DNA of 26,206 nucleotides from JBELMB01 sp042088665. Lineage in GTDB: Bacteria > Pseudomonadota > Alphaproteobacteria > Rhodobacterales > Rhodobacteraceae. The translations under genes were made by a program, and so were the position numbers. The stretch covers positions 1-26,206 of the forward strand of contig JBELMB010000063.1 in NCBI GenBank assembly GCA_042088665.1, read 5' to 3'. Of this stretch, positions 7,541-14,707 are shown in pieces; the stretch's first letter is position 1, and each line of letters begins with the position of its first letter. The notes beneath the pieces were generated by a model. The model saw only the letters and a list, made by a program, of their open reading frames with translations. It searched no databases and was not told the origin of the DNA.

Positions 7541-8104
7541 TTGGCCGAAAGTGAAAAGCCGCTGTTGATCAAACGGTACGCGAGCCGCAGGCTGTACAAC
7601 ACCGAGACATCTGACTACGTCACGCTGGAAGACATCGCAGGTTTTATCCGCGATGGGCGCGACGTTCAGATCGTTGACCTGAAGTCCGGCGACGACCTGA
7701 CGCGGCAATACCTGCTACAGATCGTGGCCGAGCACGAGAGCAAGGGCGAAAGCGTCCTGCCGATCAATGTGCTTACGGATCTGGTGCGGTCCTACACGAC
7801 GCAGGCCACGAGCACCGTGCCGCAATTCCTTGCTGCCAGCTTCGAGATGTTCCGCGACAGCCAGTCAAAGTGGTTGGACAACGCGCGGTCCATGAACCCG
7901 ATGGCAAAGGGGTTCGAGGCGATGCAGGTCCAGCAGGAGGCTTTCCTGAAGGCCATGACCGGTGGCATGGCACCACCCAACGCGGGCGATGGCAGCGACG
8001 CGGGTTCCGCACCCACGGGTGCCAAGGATGAGGGCGAGAACCTCGACTCCATCAAGCAGCAACTGGCGGAATTGCAGGAAAAACTGTCCAAGCTCGACAA
8101 GTGA
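7541..8104 (+). CDS. phaR: Polyhydroxyalkanoate synthesis repressor PhaR
   Basis: A 187-residue regulator of the PhaR family. The family binds DNA upstream of phasin genes and its own gene, and also binds polyhydroxybutyrate granules, so that repression lifts when polymer accumulates. Residues 8-70 are the N-terminal DNA-binding domain (LLIKRYASRRLYNTETSDYV, LEDIAGFIRDG, QIVDLKSGDDLTRQYLLQI). Residues about 75-120 are the PHB-accumulation domain (PINVLTDLVRSYTTQAT, FLAASFEMFRDS). A low-complexity Gly/Ala/Asp linker and a short coiled coil (LDSIKQQLAELQEKLSKLDK) end the protein. The TTG start is preferred because a near-ideal AAGGAGG stands at 7527-7533, seven bases upstream, and no ATG or GTG fits. 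phaC, phaZ and phasin genes are not nearby. Confidence 0.93.
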   Translation: MAESEKPLLIKRYASRRLYNTETSDYVTLEDIAGFIRDGRDVQIVDLKSGDDLTRQYLLQIVAEHESKGESVLPINVLTDLVRSYTTQATSTVPQFLAASFEMFRDSQSKWLDNARSMNPMAKGFEAMQVQQEAFLKAMTGGMAPPNAGDGSDAGSAPTGAKDEGENLDSIKQQLAELQEKLSKLDK

Positions 8105-8108
8105 GCCA

Positions 8109-8132
8109 CGTGGCTGGTTCAGGCCAGCCACG
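8109..8132. terminator. Stem-loop between convergent phaR and the DegT-family gene
   Basis: CGTGGCTGG and CCAGCCACG form a perfect 9-bp stem around the 6-base loop TTCAGG, four bases after the phaR stop codon. Neither strand has a T-run after it, so it is at best an atypical or bidirectional transcript end for the two convergent genes. Confidence 0.45.
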
Positions 8133-8150
8133 CAACAGTGGGCCGCATCC

Positions 8151-9356
8151 TCAGGTGCCGTAGGCCTTGACCTCACCCATGATGCTGTCGGCGGCATGCG
8201 TCAGCACGGCAGCAACGGCTTCGCAGTCCTGCACTGTCAGGCGTGCGGGCAGGCGGGTGTCGCAGGCCCTCATCAACATGGCGCGCGTGCGCGGAAGCTC
8301 CGGCATTTCGGGCAGGAATTGCCAGTTCCAGAAGGCGCGCGCATTGTCCGTGCTCAGGCCAAAGACCTGCACTTTGACGCCGTTCTCACCTGCCAGGGTG
8401 GCAAAAGCGCGAACCTGAGCCTCGTCCATGCCGACAAGATTGAATTGCAGCGAATCCGGGGCGCGTTGTTCTGGCCCCAGTTTCTCGGGCACGGAAATCC
8501 ACGGGTTCGCATTGATCAGGGCCGCCACGTGGTCATGATTGCGGCGCCCATCGGTCACGCGGCGCGCGATTTCGGGAATTTGTGGTCGGATCACGGCCGC
8601 AGACAGGTTCGACATACGCAGATTGTAAAGCGGCAGTTTGTTTTGCCAGCGGGCAAAACCCTCTTCGAGGGCGGCGGAATTGTCCCCGGGCGCCAGATGC
8701 TTGCGCCACATGTGTTCATAAGCGCCGGACAGGATGACCGCGCGGGCCACCACATCAGCGTCATCGGTGATCAGGATCCCGCCTTCGCCGGCATTGAGCA
8801 GTTTGTAGCTCTGGAAGCTGAAACAACCGACCTTGCCCAAAGTGCCGACTTTTCGACCGTTCCAGACCGTGCCCAGCGAATGCGCGGCATCTTCGATCAC
8901 GGGGATGTCGCGCGCGTCGCACAAGGCCATGATGGCGTCCATGTCAGAGGTGTGCCCGCGCATGTGGCTCACGATGACGGCGCTGACGCCTTCCAGTTTG
9001 GCTTCGAAATCGGCCATATCGATGCGGTAGTTTTCACCCACTTCGCAGAGCACAGGCACGCAATCGGCATGGATGATCGACGATGGCACGGCGGCAAAAG
9101 TGAACCCGGGGATCAGGACCCGCGCATCCCGCGGCAGGCCAAGCGCCTTCAAGGACAGGAAAAGCGCTGCGGAACAACTCGACACCGCCAGCGCGTATTT
9201 CACACCCAGTTCGGCAGCGAACTCCCGTTCCAGAAGTGCGACGGGCGCATTCTCCGGCGCGGTATAGCGAAACAGGTCGCCTGACTGAAGCAGGCGGTCG
9301 ATCTCGGCACGCGCGGCGGCGGGGATCGGTTCGGCATCATGCATGTTTGGGAGCAT
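8151..9356 (-). CDS. DegT/DnrJ/EryC1/StrS family aminotransferase
   Basis: A 401-residue PLP-dependent enzyme of the DegT/DnrJ/EryC1/StrS family, whose members mostly aminate keto-sugars for surface polysaccharides or antibiotics. Visible features are SSCSAALFLSLKALGL near 59-74 (cofactor phosphate loop), VLIPGFTFAAVPSSII near 80-95, IPVIEDAAHSLG with D156, which pairs with the PLP pyridine nitrogen, and CFSFQSYKLLNAGEGG at 178-193 with K185 as the Schiff-base lysine. The first ATG is used because AGGA stands a short way upstream; a second ATG four codons later is possible. No sugar-nucleotide or glycosyltransferase genes accompany it. The nearest genes are the PuuB-like oxidase, 187 bases upstream, and phaR, so its substrate cannot be deduced from context. 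Confidence 0.88.
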   Translation of the reverse strand: MLPNMHDAEPIPAAARAEIDRLLQSGDLFRYTAPENAPVALLEREFAAELGVKYALAVSSCSAALFLSLKALGLPRDARVLIPGFTFAAVPSSIIHADCVPVLCEVGENYRIDMADFEAKLEGVSAVIVSHMRGHTSDMDAIMALCDARDIPVIEDAAHSLGTVWNGRKVGTLGKVGCFSFQSYKLLNAGEGGILITDDADVVARAVILSGAYEHMWRKHLAPGDNSAALEEGFARWQNKLPLYNLRMSNLSAAVIRPQIPEIARRVTDGRRNHDHVAALINANPWISVPEKLGPEQRAPDSLQFNLVGMDEAQVRAFATLAGENGVKVQVFGLSTDNARAFWNWQFLPEMPELPRTRAMLMRACDTRLPARLTVQDCEAVAAVLTHAADSIMGEVKAYGT

Positions 9357-9543
9357 GTTTTCAAAATCCTGAATGTTGGTTTTGGAAAAAGTAAATCAGG
9401 GGCCGCCGAAATGCAAATGTCGATTCTGCCGCAGGCCCTCAGGCAGGGGGGTGTGGACTTGCGGTCACAGCTGTTCAGAGGACGGGCCGCAGGGCCCGCC
9501 AGACGTTGGCGATAACCGGGTCCAGAGAAACCGGGGGGTGGTG

Positions 9544-10845
9544 TCAGAGACCGAGGCGGTCGCGCAGGCTGTACCAGGTCATCGCCAGTTTCAGCAGTGG
9601 CGACCGCAGGGCCGGTCCGCCCGGAAAGGCCGGGCAGGGCAGGGCCGCATAGGCGTCGAACCCGGCGCTTTGTCCGCGCACCGCTTCGGCGATCAAGGCA
9701 CCCGCCTGCACCGCGGTGCCGATGCCATGCCCCGAATAGCCAGAGGCCGAAAGCACGTTCGGCGCAACACGGGCAAGATGAGGCATGCGGTTGAGGGTGA
9801 TGGCCAGCGTCCCCCCCCAAGCGTAGTCGAGCGGCACATCAGCCAATTGCGGAAAGACCCGCAGCAGGGGTTTGCGCACCACGGCGCGGATGTCGCGCGG
9901 AAAGCGATAGCCATAGCTTTCGCCGCCACCGAACAGCAATCGTCCGTCTTCGCTCAGACGGAAGTAATTGATAACGAAGAGATCATCGCTGACAGCCACG
10001 TCGCGTGTCAGAACCTCGGCCGTGCGTGTGTCCAGTGGGGCCGTGGCCACGATGAAGTTGTTGATTGGCATGACGCGCGCGGCCACCTGCCGATCGAGCC
10101 CCCCGAGATATCCGTTGCAGGCGAGGACCAGATGCTCTGCCTTCAGCGTGCCGCTGCTGGTGCGCACGCGAGGGCGCGCGCCTTTGTCGACATGGTGCAC
10201 CGCGCTGTTCTCGAAAATTCGCACCCCGGCGCGTTCGGCGGCCTCTGCCAGCCCCAGAACAAAGCGCAGCGGATGCAAATGACCGGCACCGTGGTCAAGG
10301 ATCCCACCGCGATAGGCGGGCGAGGGGCAGAGCGCATGAAACTCCGCCACATCAAGCACTTCCAGCGGATAGTCGTAGTGCCGATCCATATGCGCCGCAT
10401 AGTTTTCAAGCTCTGCGAAGGAGGCGTCGCGCGTCGCCGTCCAGGCCACGCCGGGCCGCAATGCGCAGTCAATGCCATGCCGGTCGATCAGCCCGCGCAC
10501 CAGCGCCTTGGAGGCCTCGCCCAATTCCCACAACTGGTGAGCGGCGTCTCGCCCCAGCATGTCCTCAAGCTCGATCTGGTCTCGTCGCTGTCCCGACCCC
10601 AACTGGCCGCCGTTGCGGCCCGAAGCGCCAAAGCCGACGCGATGCGCCTCTACAAGCGCCACGTCCAGCCCCGCCTCGGCGAGGTGCAAGGCCGCGCTGA
10701 GCCCGGTATAGCCAGCCCCCACGATGCAGACATCTGCCTTTTGATGCCCCTGCAACGGTGCGCGGGGTGGTTTGACGGGCGCCGTCGCGCTGTACCAACT
10801 GTCCGGGTAGGCCCCTCGAGAGTCGTTGGAAAACAACAGGTTCAC
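9544..10845 (-). CDS. puuB: FAD-dependent oxidoreductase, gamma-glutamylputrescine oxidase-like (PuuB family)
   Basis: A 433-residue DAO-fold flavoenzyme. PuuB oxidises gamma-glutamylputrescine to gamma-glutamyl-aminobutyraldehyde, releasing ammonia and hydrogen peroxide. The N-terminal leader PDSWYSATA is typical of the PuuB/OrdL group. The FAD-binding GAGYTG is at 43-48 within ADVCIVGAGYTGLSAALHLA, and the second marker GFGASGRNGGQ is at 71-81. The C-terminal flavin segment is SGYSGHGIGTAVQAG. The gene starts 13 bases after the stop codon of the PuuA-like ligase and is the last gene of the minus-strand amine cluster. Its position beside a glutamate-amine ligase supports a gamma-glutamylated amine substrate, but which amine is not settled by sequence. 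A DAO-type amino-acid dehydrogenase acting on free amines is the alternative. Confidence 0.8.
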   Translation of the reverse strand: MNLLFSNDSRGAYPDSWYSATAPVKPPRAPLQGHQKADVCIVGAGYTGLSAALHLAEAGLDVALVEAHRVGFGASGRNGGQLGSGQRRDQIELEDMLGRDAAHQLWELGEASKALVRGLIDRHGIDCALRPGVAWTATRDASFAELENYAAHMDRHYDYPLEVLDVAEFHALCPSPAYRGGILDHGAGHLHPLRFVLGLAEAAERAGVRIFENSAVHHVDKGARPRVRTSSGTLKAEHLVLACNGYLGGLDRQVAARVMPINNFIVATAPLDTRTAEVLTRDVAVSDDLFVINYFRLSEDGRLLFGGGESYGYRFPRDIRAVVRKPLLRVFPQLADVPLDYAWGGTLAITLNRMPHLARVAPNVLSASGYSGHGIGTAVQAGALIAEAVRGQSAGFDAYAALPCPAFPGGPALRSPLLKLAMTWYSLRDRLGL

Positions 10846-10858
10846 GCGGCGCTCCGGG

Positions 10859-12217
10859 TCAAACGTTCAGCAACAGGTGCTCGCGCTCCCAGGGGGAGAT
10901 CACTTGCAGAAACTCTTCGTATTCGGCGCGTTTGATGATGCTGTAGACCCGGGCGAATTCCGGTCCGAGGACCTCGTGAAGGGCGGTGGCGGCCTCGAAT
11001 TCGTCCAGCGCCTGGCCGAGGACGCGCGGGATGTCCCCTTCGCCCTCGTAGGCGTCGCCTCGGAACTGTGTCAGAGGGCGGCGCTTTTCCTTCAGTCCGA
11101 GATAACCACAGGCAAGCGAGGCCGCGATGCCGAGGTAGGGATTGCAATCCATCCCCGCCAGCCGGTTTTCCACCCGACGCGCCTCTGGTCCGGACAGGGG
11201 AATGCGGATGCCGGTTGTTCGATTGTCGCGCGCCCATTCCAGATTGATGGGCGCCGCGTGGTCGCGCACATAGCGGCGATAACTGTTCACATAAGGTGCC
11301 ATCACGGCAATGGCCGAGGGCAAATGTGCCTGAAGCCCACCGATAAAGTGATAGAACGCATCCGTCTCGCCGCCCTGCGGCCCGGAAAACACGTTCTCGC
11401 CCGTTTCGATGTCCAGCAGTGAGTGGTGGATGTGCATGGCAGAGCCGGGCTCGTTGGCGATCGGCTTTGCCATGAAGGTCGCGAAACAATCGTGCCGCAG
11501 GGCCGCCTCGCGGATCAACCGTTTGAAATAAAACACTTCATCCGCCAATTTGACCGGATGGCCGTGGCGCAGGTTGATCTCAAGCTGGCCCGCGCCGCCC
11601 TCTTGTGTGATTCCGTCGATCTCAAAGCCCTGCGCTTCGGCAAAATCATAGATATCGTCGATCACCGGACCAAATTCGTCCACGGCAGTCATGGAATAAG
11701 CCTGTCGCGCCGCAGCGGGGCGGCCCGAACGGCCCACCATGGGTTTGATATCCTGCGCCGGGTCCAGATTGCGGGCAATCAGGAAAAACTCCATCTCGGG
11801 GGCGACGACCGGCTCCCATCCCTCGGCCCGGTAGAGGTCGACCACCCGTTTGAGCACATTGCGGGGCGAAAAAGGCACAGGTTCGCCGTGTCGGTCAAAT
11901 GCGTCATGGATCACCTGAAGGGTCCAGTCACCGGTCCATGGCGCGGCGGTGGCGGTGGTCAGGTCCGGCCACAGGACCATGTCCTTTTCGATGAACCCAT
12001 CCGCATCCGCCGCTTCGCCCCAGTCGCCGGTGATGGTCTGAAAGAAGATCGAGTCAGGCAGGTGGAAGAATTGCTGTCGGGCGAATTTCGATGCGGGCAC
12101 CGCCTTGCCGCGGGCGATGCCGGGGAGGTCCGAAATCACGCATTCCACTTCGTCCAGCCGTTTGCCGTCGAGGTAGCTCTGCGCGGCCTCGGGCAATTCG
12201 TGCAGGAAATCGGTCAC
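10859..12217 (-). CDS. puuA: Glutamine-synthetase-like gamma-glutamyl-amine ligase (PuuA-like)
   Basis: A 452-residue member of the glutamine synthetase superfamily, close in form to gamma-glutamylputrescine synthetase, which joins glutamate to an amine using ATP. The GTG at 12217 is chosen over an upstream ATG because AAGGAG precedes it at good spacing and because it overlaps the amidotransferase stop by four bases. The N-terminal part carries VECVISDLPGIARGKAVPA, typical of PuuA-like proteins rather than true GlnA. Catalytic-domain marks are PVVAPEMEFFLIAR, EGGAGQLEINLRHG (metal-binding Glu residues), FMAKPIANEPGSAMHIHHSL (ATP-site His), NSYRRYVRDHAAP, RTTGIRIPLSG, and RRVENRLAGMDCNPYL. No adenylylation-type GlnA tail is seen. 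Context with a class I amidotransferase and a PuuB-like oxidase fits amine breakdown by gamma-glutamylation. Confidence 0.85.
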   Translation of the reverse strand: MTDFLHELPEAAQSYLDGKRLDEVECVISDLPGIARGKAVPASKFARQQFFHLPDSIFFQTITGDWGEAADADGFIEKDMVLWPDLTTATAAPWTGDWTLQVIHDAFDRHGEPVPFSPRNVLKRVVDLYRAEGWEPVVAPEMEFFLIARNLDPAQDIKPMVGRSGRPAAARQAYSMTAVDEFGPVIDDIYDFAEAQGFEIDGITQEGGAGQLEINLRHGHPVKLADEVFYFKRLIREAALRHDCFATFMAKPIANEPGSAMHIHHSLLDIETGENVFSGPQGGETDAFYHFIGGLQAHLPSAIAVMAPYVNSYRRYVRDHAAPINLEWARDNRTTGIRIPLSGPEARRVENRLAGMDCNPYLGIAASLACGYLGLKEKRRPLTQFRGDAYEGEGDIPRVLGQALDEFEAATALHEVLGPEFARVYSIIKRAEYEEFLQVISPWEREHLLLNV

Positions 12218-12897
12218 TTGAGGCTCCTTTCCCGGAAGAACCGGGCACATTCGGCAAACATAACGTCATTGTCTATGGGGGTGCCCAGCCCGTTTTGGGC
12301 CTGTGTCAGCGCGGCATCGGGCACCACGCCGGGGCCGCGGTGTGTGATCAGGGCCTGGGTGTAGGCGTCGTCGAATTCCGGGTGTGGTTGCACGGTATAG
12401 GCTTTGCCGGGATACAACAGGGCGGCATGGGCACAAAACTCGTTGCTGGCGCAGGTCTGCGCGCCCTCTGGCGGTGTGATCACCTGATCCTGGTGCCAGG
12501 CGTGCAACTGACGGATACCGTCAGGAAAGGCGTAGCGGATCGGCCCAATCGCCCAACCCCCCTCGAATTTCTCGACCCGCCCGCCTAGCGCGCGGGCAAT
12601 GACCTGATGGCCAAAGCAGATCCCGACGAGGGGCAGGTCAGCGGCGACGATCTCACGGATCAGCTGTTCCAGCGGGGCGATCCACGGCAGGTCATCGTAG
12701 ACGCCGTGGCGCGACCCGGGGATCAGCCAGCCCTCTGCCTGCGCGGCGCTGTCGGGGAATGTGCCCTCCACCACGCTCCACGTCCGGGTCGTAAAGCCGA
12801 ACGGCGCCAGCCGCCGGGCCATCATGTCCGGATAGGTGCCGTGCCTGGCAACCAGATCCGCTGGCACATGGCCGGTTTCAAGGATCCCGATCTTCAT
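12214..12897 (-). CDS. Class I (type 1) glutamine amidotransferase domain protein
   Basis: A 227-residue stand-alone class I amidotransferase domain. VGICFGHQ at 91-98 carries the nucleophile C94, and QPHPEFDD at 170-177 supplies H172 and E174, so the Cys-His-Glu triad is intact. GSRHGVYDDLPWI near 61-73 is the oxyanion region typical of the GuaA-like stand-alone group (COG0518). It lies between the two glutamine-synthetase-like genes: it starts 40 bases after the upstream ligase and overlaps the downstream ligase start by four bases. The inferred role is hydrolysis of a gamma-glutamyl bond, equivalent to PuuD in the putrescine route, although it is not an obvious member of PuuD's own family. 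Supplying ammonia to a partner is the alternative. It has no signal peptide, so is cytoplasmic. Confidence 0.85.
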   Translation of the reverse strand: MKIGILETGHVPADLVARHGTYPDMMARRLAPFGFTTRTWSVVEGTFPDSAAQAEGWLIPGSRHGVYDDLPWIAPLEQLIREIVAADLPLVGICFGHQVIARALGGRVEKFEGGWAIGPIRYAFPDGIRQLHAWHQDQVITPPEGAQTCASNEFCAHAALLYPGKAYTVQPHPEFDDAYTQALITHRGPGVVPDAALTQAQNGLGTPIDNDVMFAECARFFRERSLK

Positions 12898-12937
12898 GTG
12901 GCCCCCGTTTGTTGCGCCAATGGCTGCGTGCCGCGGC

Positions 12938-14284
12938 TCAGACCGTGTCCAGATAAAGATCGACGCGCTCTGCCGGTGTCAACTCTGCCATGTCGCGCAG
13001 CTCTTGCCGTTTGATCATGACCACGTTGCGGATCATCTCTGCGGGCAGGATGCGCGGCATCAGCGTGCTCTGCTCGAAACAGTCGATGGCGCTGCCCCAG
13101 TCGCGCGGCATATGCGGCAGATCCTGTGCATAGGCATTGCCCGTGACGGCGGGCGGGGGCATCTGTGCGTCCTCGATCCCGGTCAGCGCTGCCCCGAGGA
13201 TCGCGGCCAGCGCGAGGTAGGGGTTCACGTCCCCGCCAGACACGCGGTGTTCGATCCGCCGCGCCTGTGGCGCGCCAGACGGCACGCGGATCGCCACGGT
13301 GCGGTTCTCATAGGCCCAGCTCAACGTCGAGGGCGCATGGGCGCCGGGCACGGTCCGGTCGTAACTGTTGAGATGCGGCGCAAAGATCAGCGTGCTGTCG
13401 GGCAGCGCCTTCAGACAACCGGCAACCGCGTGCAAGAGCGCGGGCGTGCCCGCCTCACCGCCATTGTCAAAGACATTGCGTCCGGCGGCATCCAGCACCG
13501 AGAAATGCGCATGCATCCCCGATCCTGCGTCATCCGCATAGGGTTTGGCCATGAACGAGGCGGCAAAGCCATGTCGTCGCGCCAACCCCTTGACCAGCAT
13601 CTTGAAAAACCACGCATCATCCGCTGCGCGCAGGGCGTCGGGCTGGTGCATCAGGTTGATCTCGAACTGCCCAAGACCGGATTCCGAGATCGCCGTATCT
13701 GCCGGGATCCCCATCGCCTCACAGGCCTCGTAGAGATCGGTAAAGAACCGGTCAAAGGCGTCCAGCGCCCGGATCGACAAGACTTCTGCCGCTTGCCGCC
13801 GCTTGCCGGACCGGGGCGAGGCGGGCACTTGCAGGGTGCGGGTGCTGTCATCGATCAGGTAGAATTCCAACTCGACCGCGGCGACCGGTGTCAGGCCGAG
13901 GGCCGCGTACCGCGTCAGCACAGTGTTGAGCGCATGTCGCGGGTCGCCTTCATAGGGGCGTCCGTCCTCGTGGAACATCCAGATCGGCAGCAGCGCAGAG
14001 GGCGCTTCCAGCCATGGCATGGGCACAAAGCCCCGGTCCGTTGGAAACAGTGTCGCGTCCCGATCGCCGGAGTCAAAGACAAGGGGGCTGCCGACAATGT
14101 CCTCCCCCCAGATGTCCACGCTGAGCGCGGAAAAGGGAAAGCGTGTGCCACTGTCCAGCAGTTTGATTGCCGAAGGGATCGGCATGCGTTTGCCGCGGGC
14201 GACGCCGTTCAGATCACAGGCGGCGGCGCGGATGGTGCGGATTTCAGGGTGCTCATGCAGCCATTCGGCGCTGGGGGCAGACAT
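12938..14284 (-). CDS. Glutamine synthetase family protein (second paralogue)
   Basis: A second GS-superfamily ligase, 448 residues from the ATG at 14284. That start is preferred because AGG stands five bases before it and because the alternative GTG at 14302 would place the start inside a 28-bp palindrome. Motifs are IRAAACDLNGVARGKRMP, VAAVELEFYLID, ESGLGQFEINLMH, FMAKPYADDAGSGMHAHFSV, HLNSYDRTVPGAHAPSTLSW, YENRTVAIRVPSG and RRIEHRVSGGDVNPYLALAA, so the metal- and ATP-site residues look intact. It differs clearly from the downstream PuuA-like protein, so the pair is not a recent duplication. It is the first gene of a four-gene run (this ligase, amidotransferase, PuuA-like ligase, PuuB-like oxidase). 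The substrate is unknown; ligases of this group act on polyamines, ethanolamine or other amines. Confidence 0.83.
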   Translation of the reverse strand: MSAPSAEWLHEHPEIRTIRAAACDLNGVARGKRMPIPSAIKLLDSGTRFPFSALSVDIWGEDIVGSPLVFDSGDRDATLFPTDRGFVPMPWLEAPSALLPIWMFHEDGRPYEGDPRHALNTVLTRYAALGLTPVAAVELEFYLIDDSTRTLQVPASPRSGKRRQAAEVLSIRALDAFDRFFTDLYEACEAMGIPADTAISESGLGQFEINLMHQPDALRAADDAWFFKMLVKGLARRHGFAASFMAKPYADDAGSGMHAHFSVLDAAGRNVFDNGGEAGTPALLHAVAGCLKALPDSTLIFAPHLNSYDRTVPGAHAPSTLSWAYENRTVAIRVPSGAPQARRIEHRVSGGDVNPYLALAAILGAALTGIEDAQMPPPAVTGNAYAQDLPHMPRDWGSAIDCFEQSTLMPRILPAEMIRNVVMIKRQELRDMAELTPAERVDLYLDTV

Positions 14285-14297
14285 CGGAACCTCATCG

Positions 14298-14325
14298 GTC
14301 ACTGAATTTGATCAAATTCAGTGAC
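14298..14325. promoter_or_regulatory. Perfect 28-bp palindrome upstream of the amine-ligase operon, probable operator
   Basis: The half-site GTCACTGAATTTGA is followed directly by its exact reverse complement, giving 28 bp of uninterrupted dyad symmetry with TTTGATCAAA at the centre. It ends 14 bases before the preferred ATG of the first ligase gene on the minus strand and lies 53 bases after the small membrane-protein gene. A perfect palindrome of this length in a promoter-proximal site suggests binding of a dimeric repressor. The AT-rich core contrasts with the GC-rich surroundings. No regulator gene is adjacent, so the protein that binds it is unknown. Confidence 0.7.
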
Positions 14326-14378
14326 ACGAGCCTGTTCGATTGGCAAGGCTTTGCTGTCTCTCCGCGGCTTGCCCTTCG

Positions 14379-14567
14379 TCAGAGTGACCAAAGATACACC
14401 GTCGAGAGGAACTCGAACGGCAGAAGAACCCCGGCCATCACCGCACAGACCAACCAACGCCGTTGATGGCGCGGCAGATTCTGGTAGCGCAGGGAGCTGC
14501 AGACGAGGATGTAGCCCCCGACGACGAGGGACAATTGTAACGCGTATATTGTGACGAAAGTAATCAT
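14379..14567 (-). CDS. Small two-helix membrane protein, unknown function
   Basis: A 62-residue open frame from an ATG preceded by AAAAGG at six bases' spacing. Two hydrophobic segments are clear: about residues 2-26 (FVTIYALQLSLVVGGYILVC) and 39-61 (LVCAVMAGVLLPFEFLSTVY), joined by a basic loop RYQNLPRHQRR. By the positive-inside rule that loop faces the cytoplasm and both ends face the periplasm. I recognise no family. It lies between the ABC permease genes and the ligase operon, on the same strand as both, and has its own inverted repeat just upstream. It could be an accessory subunit of the transporter or an unrelated small protein. That it is a real gene rests on the ribosome-binding site and the clean membrane topology. 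Confidence 0.5.
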   Translation of the reverse strand: MITFVTIYALQLSLVVGGYILVCSSLRYQNLPRHQRRWLVCAVMAGVLLPFEFLSTVYLWSL

Positions 14568-14581
14568 GACCGACCTTTTTG

Positions 14582-14604
14582 ATGTCGTGTGCTGCTCACG
14601 ACAT
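14582..14604. promoter_or_regulatory. Inverted repeat in the leader of the small membrane protein
   Basis: ATGTCGTG at 14582-14589 and CACGACAT at 14597-14604 are exact reverse complements around a 7-base spacer. The repeat ends 14 bases upstream of the small gene's ATG, next to its ribosome-binding site. It is a plausible operator or RNA stem-loop. Neither strand shows a T-run that would make it a terminator for the permease genes. Confidence 0.4.
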
Positions 14605-14707
14605 AGATACGTCAGGCGCCCGGCGTTCTTGCTCAAAACATTCCCCTGAGGCGGAGATGGCAACGAACCGGGATCAAATAGACACGGGTTGAAAAGCCGC
14701 CGTGCCG

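Noticed and set aside
5693..7708. A 671-codon open frame on the minus strand, opposite xseA and overlapping purD and phaR
   Set aside because: The protein is rich in Arg, Ala, Gln and His without recognisable domains, and it runs antisense to a complete xseA. GC-rich third positions open long antisense frames; it is a shadow.
7962..9284. A 440-codon plus-strand frame opposite the DegT-family gene
   Set aside because: It is antisense to a family with an intact PLP lysine and other motifs.
9483..9498. CGGGCC/GGCCCG hairpin downstream of the PuuB-like gene as a terminator
   Set aside because: The stem is only 6 bp and no T-run follows on the minus strand.
9373..10935. A 520-codon plus-strand frame opposite the PuuB-like gene
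   Set aside because: No domain is readable, and a complete flavoenzyme fits the other strand.
14285..14302. GTG at 14302 as the start of the first ligase
   Set aside because: It lies within the 28-bp palindrome and has no ribosome-binding site; the ATG at 14284 has one and matches the family's N-terminus.
12836..14305. A 489-codon plus-strand frame opposite the second glutamine-synthetase-like gene
   Set aside because: It has no recognisable domain; the ligase on the minus strand has all its motifs.
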